From Palleronia aestuarii (lineage in GTDB: Bacteria; Pseudomonadota; Alphaproteobacteria; Rhodobacterales; Rhodobacteraceae), in NCBI RefSeq assembly GCF_003253995.1, contig NZ_QKZL01000001.1:186001-250000 (forward strand): a DNA stretch of 64,000 nt, read 5' to 3'. Below the pieces are notes generated by a model, which was not told the origin of the DNA, did no database searches, and was given only the letters and a program-made list of their open reading frames with translations. The position numbers were made by a program, and so were the translations under genes. The first letter of the stretch is position 1, and each line of letters opens with the position of its first letter. Of this stretch, positions 56,661 to 63,023 are shown piece by piece.

Positions 56661-56801
56661 GTGAAACTTACCTATCTTGAAGAGTGTCTAGCGCTCATTG
56701 CGCTCAAGCCCGATGACGACTCATCGCGACCAGTGCCGATAGAAATCGCTCTTGATCGGCTTCGTCGTATTGGGAAAGAAAATCCGCCAGATCAGCTCTG
56801 A
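56661..56801 (+). CDS. Possible 46-residue prophage protein, antisense to the repressor 3' end
   Basis: GTG start with GGGAGATCC just ahead, 46 residues (KLTYLEECLALIALKPDDDS, then PVPIEIALDRLRRIGKENPPDQL). Composition looks like a real helical protein. The last 98 bases run antisense to the repressor gene, which weakens the case, but the first 43 bases and the ribosome site are outside it. The operators at 56563-56607 are in the right place to control it. Confidence 0.35.
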   Translation: MKLTYLEECLALIALKPDDDSSRPVPIEIALDRLRRIGKENPPDQL

Positions 56802-57024
56802 CTTGGGGCCGCTTTCCAAGCCCCATTAACTCACCGGGATCTCTACCTAAGGCTTCCGCCAGTGCGAAGACCGTCGAAAGCTTCGGACTTTGCGCTCGGC
56901 CTTCACGGAGATCTGTTACGCCACGGCGGCTCATTCCCGCTTTGCGAGACAGTTCCGCTTCGCTCATGCCTTCTTCGCGCATGGCTTGCAGGAGGTTTTG
57001 GACAAAAACGTGAGTAGTGCTCAT
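56704..57024 (-). CDS. Prophage XRE-family repressor (CI-like)
   Basis: 106 residues from ATG 57024 (MSTTHVFVQNLLQAMREEG). XRE helix-turn-helix at about 21-42: SEAELSRKAGMSRRGVTDLREGR, with the second half of the domain in LSTVFALAEALGRDPGELMGL. A short C-terminal region (about 72-106) may dimerise; there is no LexA-type autoprotease domain, so induction would not be by self-cleavage. Divergent from the Cro-like gene with palindromes between. Likely keeps the lytic genes silent. Confidence 0.8.
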   Translation of the reverse strand: MSTTHVFVQNLLQAMREEGMSEAELSRKAGMSRRGVTDLREGRAQSPKLSTVFALAEALGRDPGELMGLGKRPQVRADLADFLSQYDEADQERFLSALVAMSRHRA

Positions 57025-57039
57025 GGTGAGAAACTTACC
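57025..57039. promoter_or_regulatory. Imperfect palindrome before the repressor gene, putative operator 5
   Basis: GGTGAGAAACTTACC abuts the repressor ATG. It shares GAGAAACTT with the complement of the site at 57062-57075. Binding here would give autoregulation. Confidence 0.45.
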
Positions 57040-57061
57040 GCACGCCATCTTCGCGCACGAA

Positions 57062-57075
57062 TGTGAAGTTTCTCG
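57062..57075. promoter_or_regulatory. Degenerate TGTGA half-site repeat, putative operator 4
   Basis: TGTGAAGTTTCTCG keeps the left half-site TGTGA and the centre of the other sites; the right half is degenerate. Confidence 0.4.
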
Positions 57076-57083
57076 TTGAACAG

Positions 57084-57097
57084 TGTGATTTATCACA
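57084..57097. promoter_or_regulatory. TGTGA-N4-TCACA inverted repeat, putative operator 3
   Basis: TGTGATTTATCACA, extended to AGTGTGAT-TT-ATCACACT (57082-57099). It lies 16 bases ahead of the rightward Cro-like start and should block that promoter. Confidence 0.65.
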
Positions 57098-57112
57098 CTA
57101 GCGTCCTTCGGC

Positions 57113-57436
57113 ATGAGCACACTCTCGGAAGAACTCCGTCGAGAAGTTGAAGCGGTCGCTTCGGCGCTCGGCGTGCATCCTAGTACGGTAGGCAAGCGCG
57201 CCGGGCAGGGTGGGCATTTCTACCGGAGGCTCTGCGCCGGCAAACGCATCTGGCCAGAGACCGCCGAGAAGGTGCGGGCGCTGCTGATCGAGATGCGAGC
57301 GAATAATATTGCACATGACGCAAAAGATGGTGAGCGAAATTCCGCCGCACAACCCCAGAAAGTTGTTTCAACGCAGGGTGGTACGGGCGCGCCTTCACCT
57401 GCCGCTCCGTCAATCACGGAGCCACGCGATGTTTGA
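57113..57436 (+). CDS. Cro-like small DNA-binding protein
   Basis: 107 residues. LRREVEAVASALGVHPSTVGKRAGQGGHFYRRLCAGKRIWPETAEKVRALLIEM looks like a small helix-turn-helix domain that recognises a start site with helix HPSTVGKRAGQGG, followed by a flexible Pro/Ala/Gln-rich tail. Divergent from the repressor across 88 bases holding three putative operators, the classical cro position. Recognition of the fold is moderate; function is inferred from position. Confidence 0.6.
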   Translation: MSTLSEELRREVEAVASALGVHPSTVGKRAGQGGHFYRRLCAGKRIWPETAEKVRALLIEMRANNIAHDAKDGERNSAAQPQKVVSTQGGTGAPSPAAPSITEPRDV

Positions 57437-57438
57437 TC

Positions 57439-57774
57439 TCACTCGTCTCGCGTCCGCATGGCGAGCGCTACGAGCCGCAGCTGCGCGGATGCTTCGACCT
57501 GCTCTTCAATCTGATCCGCAGCGTCTCGAAGTGCCTTCGGAAGAGATCGTGCGGCTTCGAACTCGACTTCAGCATACGGAGTCTCGCGTCCGTTCTTTGG
57601 AAATACTGGCACGTGAAAAAGGACGGTCGATTGCGCCTCGTAGCCGCCGGTCTCGTGGGTGAGCTGCATGGGTATATACACGCTGAAGAAGCCGAATGTT
57701 TCGCCCTCTTCTCCCTGCGTCCATTCGATTTGGCCATCTGAAATCGTGGCGGTCGTCCTCATTTCGTCGCTCAT
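57439..57774 (-). CDS. Prophage protein of unknown function, 111 residues
   Basis: 111 residues, beta-rich N-terminal two thirds (IEWTQGEEGETFGFFSVYI, STVLFHVPVFPKNG) and a helical C-terminus (LRDAADQIEEQVEASAQ). No family recognised. The start lies in a 27-bp sequence that is repeated exactly at the start of the 58-residue gene, so the two genes share ribosome site and first codons. It is convergent with the Cro-like gene, three bases apart, and follows the SLATT-like gene at 56 bases. Confidence 0.6.
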   Translation of the reverse strand: MSDEMRTTATISDGQIEWTQGEEGETFGFFSVYIPMQLTHETGGYEAQSTVLFHVPVFPKNGRETPYAEVEFEAARSLPKALRDAADQIEEQVEASAQLRLVALAMRTRDE

Positions 57775-57790
57775 CGAAGTCGTCCTCTCT
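57764..57790. repeat. 27-bp direct repeat, copy 1 (start region of the 111-residue gene)
   Basis: Identical to 58541-58567. Read leftward it holds AGAGAGGACGACTTCG followed by ATGAGCGACGA, that is, the ribosome site and first codons. Weaker similarity continues about 45 bases upstream, including GACGTGAGCGC. Confidence 0.85.
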
Positions 57791-57829
57791 CAGTGTGGTT
57801 TGGAGGGATCGACGCGTGCCGGCATGCGC

Positions 57830-58372
57830 TCACGTCGCGTCGTCCGCGATCTCGGATCGCTTTCGGTACTCGTAACCCTCAAAGGGGAGGACGTGGCCAA
57901 GCACAATATGTTGCCACGGGACAACCAAACGATCGCCAGCGTCGTCGTACCCGAGCGATCCGAGCGTGTCGTTGTAGGCTCTGGCATCCAGCGCGCGCAT
58001 GGTGGGCGGTTCATCGGCAGTGATTGCGATCATGTCGCCGTGCCATCCGGCGAGCTGTTCTGCTGTGGGCTCTATAGTTCGTTCGATTTCGGCCAAGAGC
58101 CGGTAGTAATCGCGTTGCAGCGCCTGATGGTCCCGCGCCTGGCGGCCGAAGTCGAAGACCAGTTGCAACGAGCCAACGAAGGCAACGGCCGCACCGATCC
58201 AAACGGTTCCGACGCCGAGGCGCGCGGCGGCATCGCCGACCGCCGCCGCGCCCAGCACGATGATCAAGAGCGAAAAGATCCGATTGGCGCGCTCCAGACC
58301 GCGCCTGCGGGCGGTGTGGTAGTGCGCGTTTCTCAAGACGTTGAACCGAATTCCGTCTCGATCAGGTGTCAT
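57830..58372 (-). CDS. SLATT-like two-TM membrane protein
   Basis: 180 residues. Two adjacent membrane helices (about 32-47 and 55-74) are followed by a long helical region DFGRQARDHQALQRDYYRLLAEIERTIEP, the layout of SLATT-type proteins (SMODS/SLOG-associated two-TM effectors), which are thought to form pores in antiphage systems. The similarity is by architecture and recalled pattern; no CD-NTase or SLOG gene is beside it. ATG 58372 lies two bases after the stop of the 58-residue gene, with AAGGAA ahead. Alternatives: superinfection exclusion protein or holin-like membrane protein. Confidence 0.55.
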   Translation of the reverse strand: MTPDRDGIRFNVLRNAHYHTARRRGLERANRIFSLLIIVLGAAAVGDAAARLGVGTVWIGAAVAFVGSLQLVFDFGRQARDHQALQRDYYRLLAEIERTIEPTAEQLAGWHGDMIAITADEPPTMRALDARAYNDTLGSLGYDDAGDRLVVPWQHIVLGHVLPFEGYEYRKRSEIADDAT

Positions 58373-58374
58373 GT

Positions 58375-58551
58375 CTATTTTTCCTTGTCGGGGGGTGAAG
58401 GGGGCTTGTCTTCGTTCCGATCCGGCTTGCGCGGCTGTCTCACTCCCACTGAATTGCCAACGCGGCTCGGTGGTGGCGGTCGCACCCCCATGTACCGCAT
58501 GTGCCTTTCCGGCTCGCGGCGCTGCCGATCTTCTTTTTTGTCGTCGCTCAT
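58375..58551 (-). CDS. Prophage 58-residue charged, proline-rich protein
   Basis: 58 residues, very polar: MSDDKKEDRQRREPERHMRYMG, then PPPPS and KPDRNEDKPPSPPDKEK. Probably disordered. It has the duplicated ribosome site and start region (58541-58567) and is the first gene of a leftward unit with the SLATT-like protein and the 111-residue protein. Could be an antitoxin-like or adaptor partner for the membrane protein; nothing in the sequence proves this. Confidence 0.55.
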   Translation of the reverse strand: MSDDKKEDRQRREPERHMRYMGVRPPPPSRVGNSVGVRQPRKPDRNEDKPPSPPDKEK

Positions 58552-58567
58552 CGAAGTCGTCCTCTCT
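58541..58567. repeat. 27-bp direct repeat, copy 2 (start region of the 58-residue gene)
   Basis: Identical to 57764-57790. It lies at the head of the leftward unit, opposite the rightward replication genes that begin at 58663, so it is more likely than copy 1 to sit next to a promoter. Confidence 0.85.
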
Positions 58568-58662
58568 TGGGCTGTTCTTGAGGGGTCGAAAGGTACCGGC
58601 GGGCGCGCTCACGTCCGTCGGTACCGCCATGGTAGCATGATCATCCGCCAAGGCTGCATGCA

Positions 58663-59136
58663 ATGAGCGGCGCGCAGAACGATCCCGGCCACGCACTCGA
58701 CTGGCCGAGCCTCGACCGCCATGCTGGGTCTACCGGTCTCTTCGTTCGCCGCACGATGGCGGATTTTCTGGGCACCGCGCGTCGGTCGCTGACCTATGTC
58801 GCGACACCTTACGGCCTCGACGAGGCGCATCGTGCCGCGCTCGTGCCGGGCCGTATGCGCCGCGAGATGTGGGCGCTTGCCGATCTCACGCGGGCATTGG
58901 CCGAGACGGGGATCACGGCGATCGTGCCTGCGCTCTCGCTCGACCTCATGGTGCGGACGGCGCGCTCTGCCGATCTCGATCGGGGTGTTTGGGTCCGCCC
59001 GATCCTTCAATCCGCCGCGCAGGTTCTGATCCCGGCGCTTCCGGGGCGCGACGTCTCGCACGACGTCTGGGCCGACGCCTGGACCGCGATCGACAGCAAC
59101 ACACCCGTCTTCTGGATCGAGGAGGATGCCTCATGA
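58663..59136 (+). CDS. DUF1937-like prophage protein
   Basis: 157 residues. The segment SLTYVATPYGLDEAHRAAL, then AMWALADLTRALAETG-like and AIVPALSLDLM, resembles DUF1937 and nucleoside deoxyribosyltransferase-fold proteins, which begin with a YxAxPY motif and occur in phages. A role in nucleotide handling is possible. First gene of the rightward module; the next start overlaps its stop (ATGA). Confidence 0.55.
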   Translation: MSGAQNDPGHALDWPSLDRHAGSTGLFVRRTMADFLGTARRSLTYVATPYGLDEAHRAALVPGRMRREMWALADLTRALAETGITAIVPALSLDLMVRTARSADLDRGVWVRPILQSAAQVLIPALPGRDVSHDVWADAWTAIDSNTPVFWIEEDAS

Positions 59137-59459
59137 ATGCGTTCGACGCCCGCCCGATCGCGCGCCGGAACCCACCGATCCGTGTCGCGCCCTTCTCGGC
59201 CCGCGCTACTGATCACGTTTCCTGCAAACGTCTTTGGGGCGCGGTCCTACTCGAGAACCTGCGCGAGCATTTCAAAGCCGGGCGAAAGAACGGCGCAACT
59301 GTAGACGGCTGGCCGAGCACGTACGGGTTTGGAGAGGTCTGCACGCTCGCGGGAGTCGATCCACCCATCGTACGCGACTGGATCGCCGCGCAATGGCGTG
59401 AACCGCGGCCGGGTGCGGCGCTCTTCAGCCAGTCCGCGAAGATGAGGACCGACGGATGA
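59133..59459 (+). CDS. Prophage protein of unknown function, 108 residues
   Basis: 108 residues. VSCKRLWGAVLLENLREHFKAGRKNG and STYGFGEVCTLAGVDPPIVRDWI are short helical stretches; the second could be a helix-turn-helix-like element. No membrane segment. ATGA overlaps with both neighbours place it firmly in the replication operon. Family not recognised. Confidence 0.65.
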   Translation: MNAFDARPIARRNPPIRVAPFSARATDHVSCKRLWGAVLLENLREHFKAGRKNGATVDGWPSTYGFGEVCTLAGVDPPIVRDWIAAQWREPRPGAALFSQSAKMRTDG

Positions 59460-60313
59460 AGGACGTTGTTTCGGATCGCGGATCACTCCGCGCCATTTCC
59501 ATCGCCGATGCCAAGCCCGTAGAACTGATCGACCAGCCTGCCCCGATTATGGAATGGGTGGAGATCGTGAAGCTTAGGGTAGACGATGCGTATCAGCGCG
59601 GACTTGGCCCGGCGAACTGGAAATCCATCCGGCGGATCGCCGGTGACTTCCGTTGGAGCCGCTTCACGCCCGTCCTTTGTGCGCCGGTCCCCGGCGGCCT
59701 CTTCGCCATCATCGACGGTCAGCATCGCACCCATGCCGCACTGATGTGCGGGATCGAGGCCGTGCCCTGCATGGTCGTGCACATGAGCGTGGCGGAGCAG
59801 GCGTCGTCGTTCTCCTGGGTGAACGGCAACGTCACGGCGATCTCGCAGCTTCAGATCTACAAGGCGGCGCTGGCCGCACGTGAACCCTGGGCCATCGCCA
59901 GCCGCGCGGCGGTCGAGGAGGCCGGATGCCGTCTCATGACGTCCAACCGGTCCAACACACAAAAGCGCGCCGGAGAAATCTACACCGTTCCGCTCATCCG
60001 CAGCTACATAGAAGCGGGATGCGAGGACGTCGTGGTTCGCGGTCTGCGCGCCATCCGCCGAGCCGACGAGGTCGGCGACCCGGCTTTCTATCTGGCGGGC
60101 ATCGTCAAGCCATGGTTGGCCGTAGTCGCCGAGGCCAAGGCGCCGACGGCCCTGCTCGAAAGGTTTTGTCGCGCCCATTCCCTCGTCGAGATTTCCGAGC
60201 AGGCCAGCGCCCTACGCAAGCGCCCTGAGTACCGCGGCAAAACGTTGAACGACCTCACTCGGGCATCGATGCTCGCGCTCCTGCGCCAGTTCGCTCAGGG
60301 AGCCGCGGCATGA
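59456..60313 (+). CDS. ParB/sulfiredoxin-fold phage protein
   Basis: 285 residues. N-terminal ParB-like nuclease domain with IIDGQHRTHAA at 85-95 (the ParB box II-like motif) and RVDDAYQRGLGPANWKSIRRIA ahead. The rest is helical with no clear HTH. Phage proteins of this kind are often labelled DUF6551 or ParB-N containing; some act in DNA modification or as nucleases. Coupled to the methyltransferase gene through ATGA, so a role in DNA processing or replication is reasonable. Confidence 0.7.
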   Translation: MKDVVSDRGSLRAISIADAKPVELIDQPAPIMEWVEIVKLRVDDAYQRGLGPANWKSIRRIAGDFRWSRFTPVLCAPVPGGLFAIIDGQHRTHAALMCGIEAVPCMVVHMSVAEQASSFSWVNGNVTAISQLQIYKAALAAREPWAIASRAAVEEAGCRLMTSNRSNTQKRAGEIYTVPLIRSYIEAGCEDVVVRGLRAIRRADEVGDPAFYLAGIVKPWLAVVAEAKAPTALLERFCRAHSLVEISEQASALRKRPEYRGKTLNDLTRASMLALLRQFAQGAAA

Positions 60314-61053
60314 TCGGTCGGCAAAATCGGTCCTCTGCCGTCATGCAGCAACGCGCCCCGGCGCCTGACGCGCTCGATGATTTCCCGACGCCGCCCTGGG
60401 CGACACGCGCACTCTGCAAGTTCCTCGAGCGCGAAGGGTTCGACCTAGGTCAACAATCCTGCTGGGAGCCGGCCTGCAACCGCGGACACATGGCGCAGCC
60501 GCTCGCGGAGCATTTCGCCGAGATCACGGCTACCGATATCTTCGATTATGGCTGGCCGGGCATGGATGGCGTCTGCGACTTCCTGGGCGCGCCGGGCCTG
60601 CACGAGCGCCGCCCGGGCTGGGTCATCACGAACCCTCCCTTCAAGGTCGCCGATCAGTTCATCCAACGCGGGCTGGATGTCGCGCGCGAGGGCGTGGCGG
60701 TCTTCGTTCGCACATCCTTCGTCGAAGGGGCCGAGCGATACCGGACCCTCTTCTCCGTGAGGCCGGAGACATTCGTCCTGCCCTTCGTCGAGCGAGTCCC
60801 CATCTGGCGCGGCGTGCTGCTCGATCCGGACGTCCCGGTCTGGGACGCGGAAACGCATGCGCTACGCAAGCCTTCGACCGCGACGTCCTACGCCTGGCTC
60901 GTCTGGACGAAGGACAAAGTCGTTGGGGCCGATCGCACGATTTTCGAGCGCATTCCGCCTTGCCGGGCGCGGCTGACCCGGCCGGGGGATTATCCGCCAC
61001 TGCCCGACCACCTGCGGCCGCCAGAAGGCGGGCTGATGGGGATGCTGCAATGA
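60310..61053 (+). CDS. Phage DNA N6-adenine methyltransferase-like protein
   Basis: 247 residues. SAM site WEPACNRGHMAQPLAEH (about 52-68; motif I of the D-x-x-x-GxG type in altered form) and catalytic motif IV TNPPF at 107-111. The order of motifs I then IV fits an N6-adenine methylase. The C-terminal part ends with a Pro-rich PEGG tail. Could protect phage DNA against host restriction. No matching endonuclease gene is present. Confidence 0.78.
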   Translation: MIGRQNRSSAVMQQRAPAPDALDDFPTPPWATRALCKFLEREGFDLGQQSCWEPACNRGHMAQPLAEHFAEITATDIFDYGWPGMDGVCDFLGAPGLHERRPGWVITNPPFKVADQFIQRGLDVAREGVAVFVRTSFVEGAERYRTLFSVRPETFVLPFVERVPIWRGVLLDPDVPVWDAETHALRKPSTATSYAWLVWTKDKVVGADRTIFERIPPCRARLTRPGDYPPLPDHLRPPEGGLMGMLQ

Positions 61054-61337
61054 GGGGCGTCGAGATCGGCATGATTGCCCTCGGGATCGCGTTGCGCGCG
61101 AAGGCCGGGCGGAAAGAGGCGATGTCGATCGCATGGCTGCGCGAGCAGGTCGATCTGGAGACCGGTCACGGCCCGGCTTTGCACCGGGCGCTCGACTCCT
61201 TCGACGAGCACATGCGCCGCGGCAGCGCGACGGCGGCAGGCGCAGAACTCGAGGATTTCGTGCACGAGCTGGCGCGAGAGATCGCCCCGGCGCAGGCGCC
61301 GGTCTTCGCATGGCAGGAAAGGGCCGATCTCTCATGA
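61050..61337 (+). CDS. Prophage protein of unknown function, 95 residues
   Basis: 95 residues, helical, acidic C-terminus: REQVDLETGHGPALHRALDSFDEHMRRGSATAAGAELEDFVHELAREI. No membrane segment or known motif. ATGA overlaps on both sides. It is one of two small genes between the methyltransferase and the primase. Confidence 0.65.
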   Translation: MRGVEIGMIALGIALRAKAGRKEAMSIAWLREQVDLETGHGPALHRALDSFDEHMRRGSATAAGAELEDFVHELAREIAPAQAPVFAWQERADLS

Positions 61338-61651
61338 CCGATGCTCCGCGCTTCACCGATGCCGATCAGCTCGTGATCTCCGCCCTGACATCGATCGTTC
61401 TAGGCAAGCCGACGGATGCGGATCGAATGAAGGCGTTCGACGCGTTGCGCCTGGCGCTGACGCGCCTCGATCGCTTCGCCGACAGCCCGATGCCCGGCCT
61501 CGTCCTCGCCGCGCATGAACTCGACGTGGCCTTCGCGGAAGGCGGCGAATTCCGGGCGAAGGCCCGGATCGAATGGGCGCGCGTGGCGCTCTCTGACTTT
61601 TTCGCGGACCGCCGGGACCGGGCGCTCGCCCGTGGGCAGCTCGCCTCATGA
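61334..61651 (+). CDS. Prophage protein of unknown function, 105 residues
   Basis: 105 residues, all-helical by composition: FTDADQLVISALTSIVLGKPTDADRMKAFDALRLALTRLDRF, then AHELDVAFAEGGEFRAKARIEWARVALSDFF. No family recognised. ATGA overlaps with the 95-residue gene and with the primase. Confidence 0.65.
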   Translation: MTDAPRFTDADQLVISALTSIVLGKPTDADRMKAFDALRLALTRLDRFADSPMPGLVLAAHELDVAFAEGGEFRAKARIEWARVALSDFFADRRDRALARGQLAS

Positions 61652-62781
61652 ACCAGGACGATGCCCGTCTCATGGAAGCCCGATCCATCCCGATCGGCGA
61701 AATCGCCGAGCGCCTTGGACTGCTCGCCACGTTGAAGCGCGCCGGCCGCGAATGGACGGGGCCGTGCCCCAGCTGTGGCGGGACCGACCGGTTCTCCATC
61801 AACACCGATCGCGACGTCTACAATTGCCGCAGCTGCCAGGGGGGCGACGGGATTGGCCTCGTCGAGCTCGCGCTCGGATGCGACTTCCCGGCGGCGCTGG
61901 CCTGGCTCGTCGGTGATCGCGACGTGCGCCTGTCGCCGCAGGAGCTCGCGCGGCGCGAGGGCGAGATCGCCCGGCAGCGCGAGGCGAGAGAGCGGCGGGC
62001 GGAGGACGAGCGACGGAAGTCGATCGCCGCGGCGCGCGCGATCTGGGCGGAGGGCAAGCCGATCGCGGGAACGGCCGTGGAAGTATATCTCTCCGGCCGC
62101 GGGCTCGGGCCCGACATCCTGACCCCGCCCGAAGTCCTGCGGTATCACGAGGCGTTGCCATACATGGACCGGCAGGCGGGTGAGTGGGTGGAGATTCACC
62201 GAGGCCCCGCCATGCTGGGCCTGATCGCCGCGCCGAATGGCGAGCTGATCGGCGTGCATCGCACCTGGCTCGATCCGGCGGAGAAGGACGGCAAGGCCTA
62301 CATCCACGTGCGCGGCACCGCGCGGCCCGCGAAGAAGGTGCTGGGATCGAAGAAGGGCGCCGCCATCCGCTTGTCGGGGCAGGCCTGCGCACCAGGGACC
62401 TTCGACACGCTCGTCATGGCCGAGGGGATCGAGACGACGCTTTCCGCGATGGTCGCCGATCCGGTGCCCGGCGCCGCCTACTGGGCGGGGGTAGACCTCG
62501 GCAACATGGCGGGGCGGCGCCATCTGCGCGGCGAGGGCATGAAGTTCGCGGGCATGCCCGATCTCGACGATGACGAGGCCTTCGTACCGCCGCCCTGGCT
62601 GCGGCGCCTGATCTTCGTCCAGGACGGTGACAGCGATCCGCGGGCCACGCGCGCCAAGCTTCAATCCGGGCTCCGCCGCGCGAAGCACCACAATCCCGGG
62701 CTGGCCATCCAGATCGTCCATGCGGGCGAGGGGGTCGACCTGAATGACGTTCTGATGGGGAAGGAGGGCAAGCCATGCTGA
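61648..62781 (+). CDS. Phage Toprim/zinc-finger DNA primase
   Basis: 377 residues. Zinc finger Cys40, Cys43, Cys60, Cys63 (CPSCGG and CRSC) as in CHC2 primases; a charged coiled region (about 98-135); then a DUF7146-like middle and a Toprim domain with MAEGIETTLS (Glu259) and FVQDGDSDPRA (Asp326, Asp328). It synthesises primers for phage replication together with the D5 helicase downstream. Confidence 0.85.
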   Translation: MNQDDARLMEARSIPIGEIAERLGLLATLKRAGREWTGPCPSCGGTDRFSINTDRDVYNCRSCQGGDGIGLVELALGCDFPAALAWLVGDRDVRLSPQELARREGEIARQREARERRAEDERRKSIAAARAIWAEGKPIAGTAVEVYLSGRGLGPDILTPPEVLRYHEALPYMDRQAGEWVEIHRGPAMLGLIAAPNGELIGVHRTWLDPAEKDGKAYIHVRGTARPAKKVLGSKKGAAIRLSGQACAPGTFDTLVMAEGIETTLSAMVADPVPGAAYWAGVDLGNMAGRRHLRGEGMKFAGMPDLDDDEAFVPPPWLRRLIFVQDGDSDPRATRAKLQSGLRRAKHHNPGLAIQIVHAGEGVDLNDVLMGKEGKPC

Positions 62782-63023
62782 TCGCCCGTATCGAAGGCTG
62801 CACGCATGTCATCGGCAAGTCGCAAGGCTATCTCGGCCTGCCGGTCCGGCGCGAAATGATCGACTGCGCTGTGAACGGGCCGGGTACGCCGTCGATGACG
62901 ACTGCCTGGCATCCGACGCCCGACGAGCTCGCCGCGCTCAATGCCGGGGCCGCGGTGCACGTCCAGCTCCTCGGCGAAATGCATCCGCCCATCATCGTCG
63001 GTGTCGGGAAACCGCCCCTCTGA
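62775..63023 (+). CDS. Prophage protein of unknown function, 82 residues
   Basis: 82 residues: MLIARIEGCTHVIGKSQGYLGLPVRREMID, then TTAWHPTPDELAALNAGAAVHVQLLGEMHPPIIVGVGKPP. The second half looks like a small beta domain. It overlaps the primase stop by seven bases and its own stop shares one base with the next start. Phages often carry a similar small protein between primase and helicase; function unknown. Confidence 0.65.
   Translation: MLIARIEGCTHVIGKSQGYLGLPVRREMIDCAVNGPGTPSMTTAWHPTPDELAALNAGAAVHVQLLGEMHPPIIVGVGKPPL

Noticed and set aside
56564-57097. TGTGA...TCACA sites read as CRP/FNR-type binding sites
   Set aside because: CRP sites have six bases between half-sites (TGTGA-N6-TCACA); these have four and cluster only around the prophage repressor, so a phage operator is more likely.
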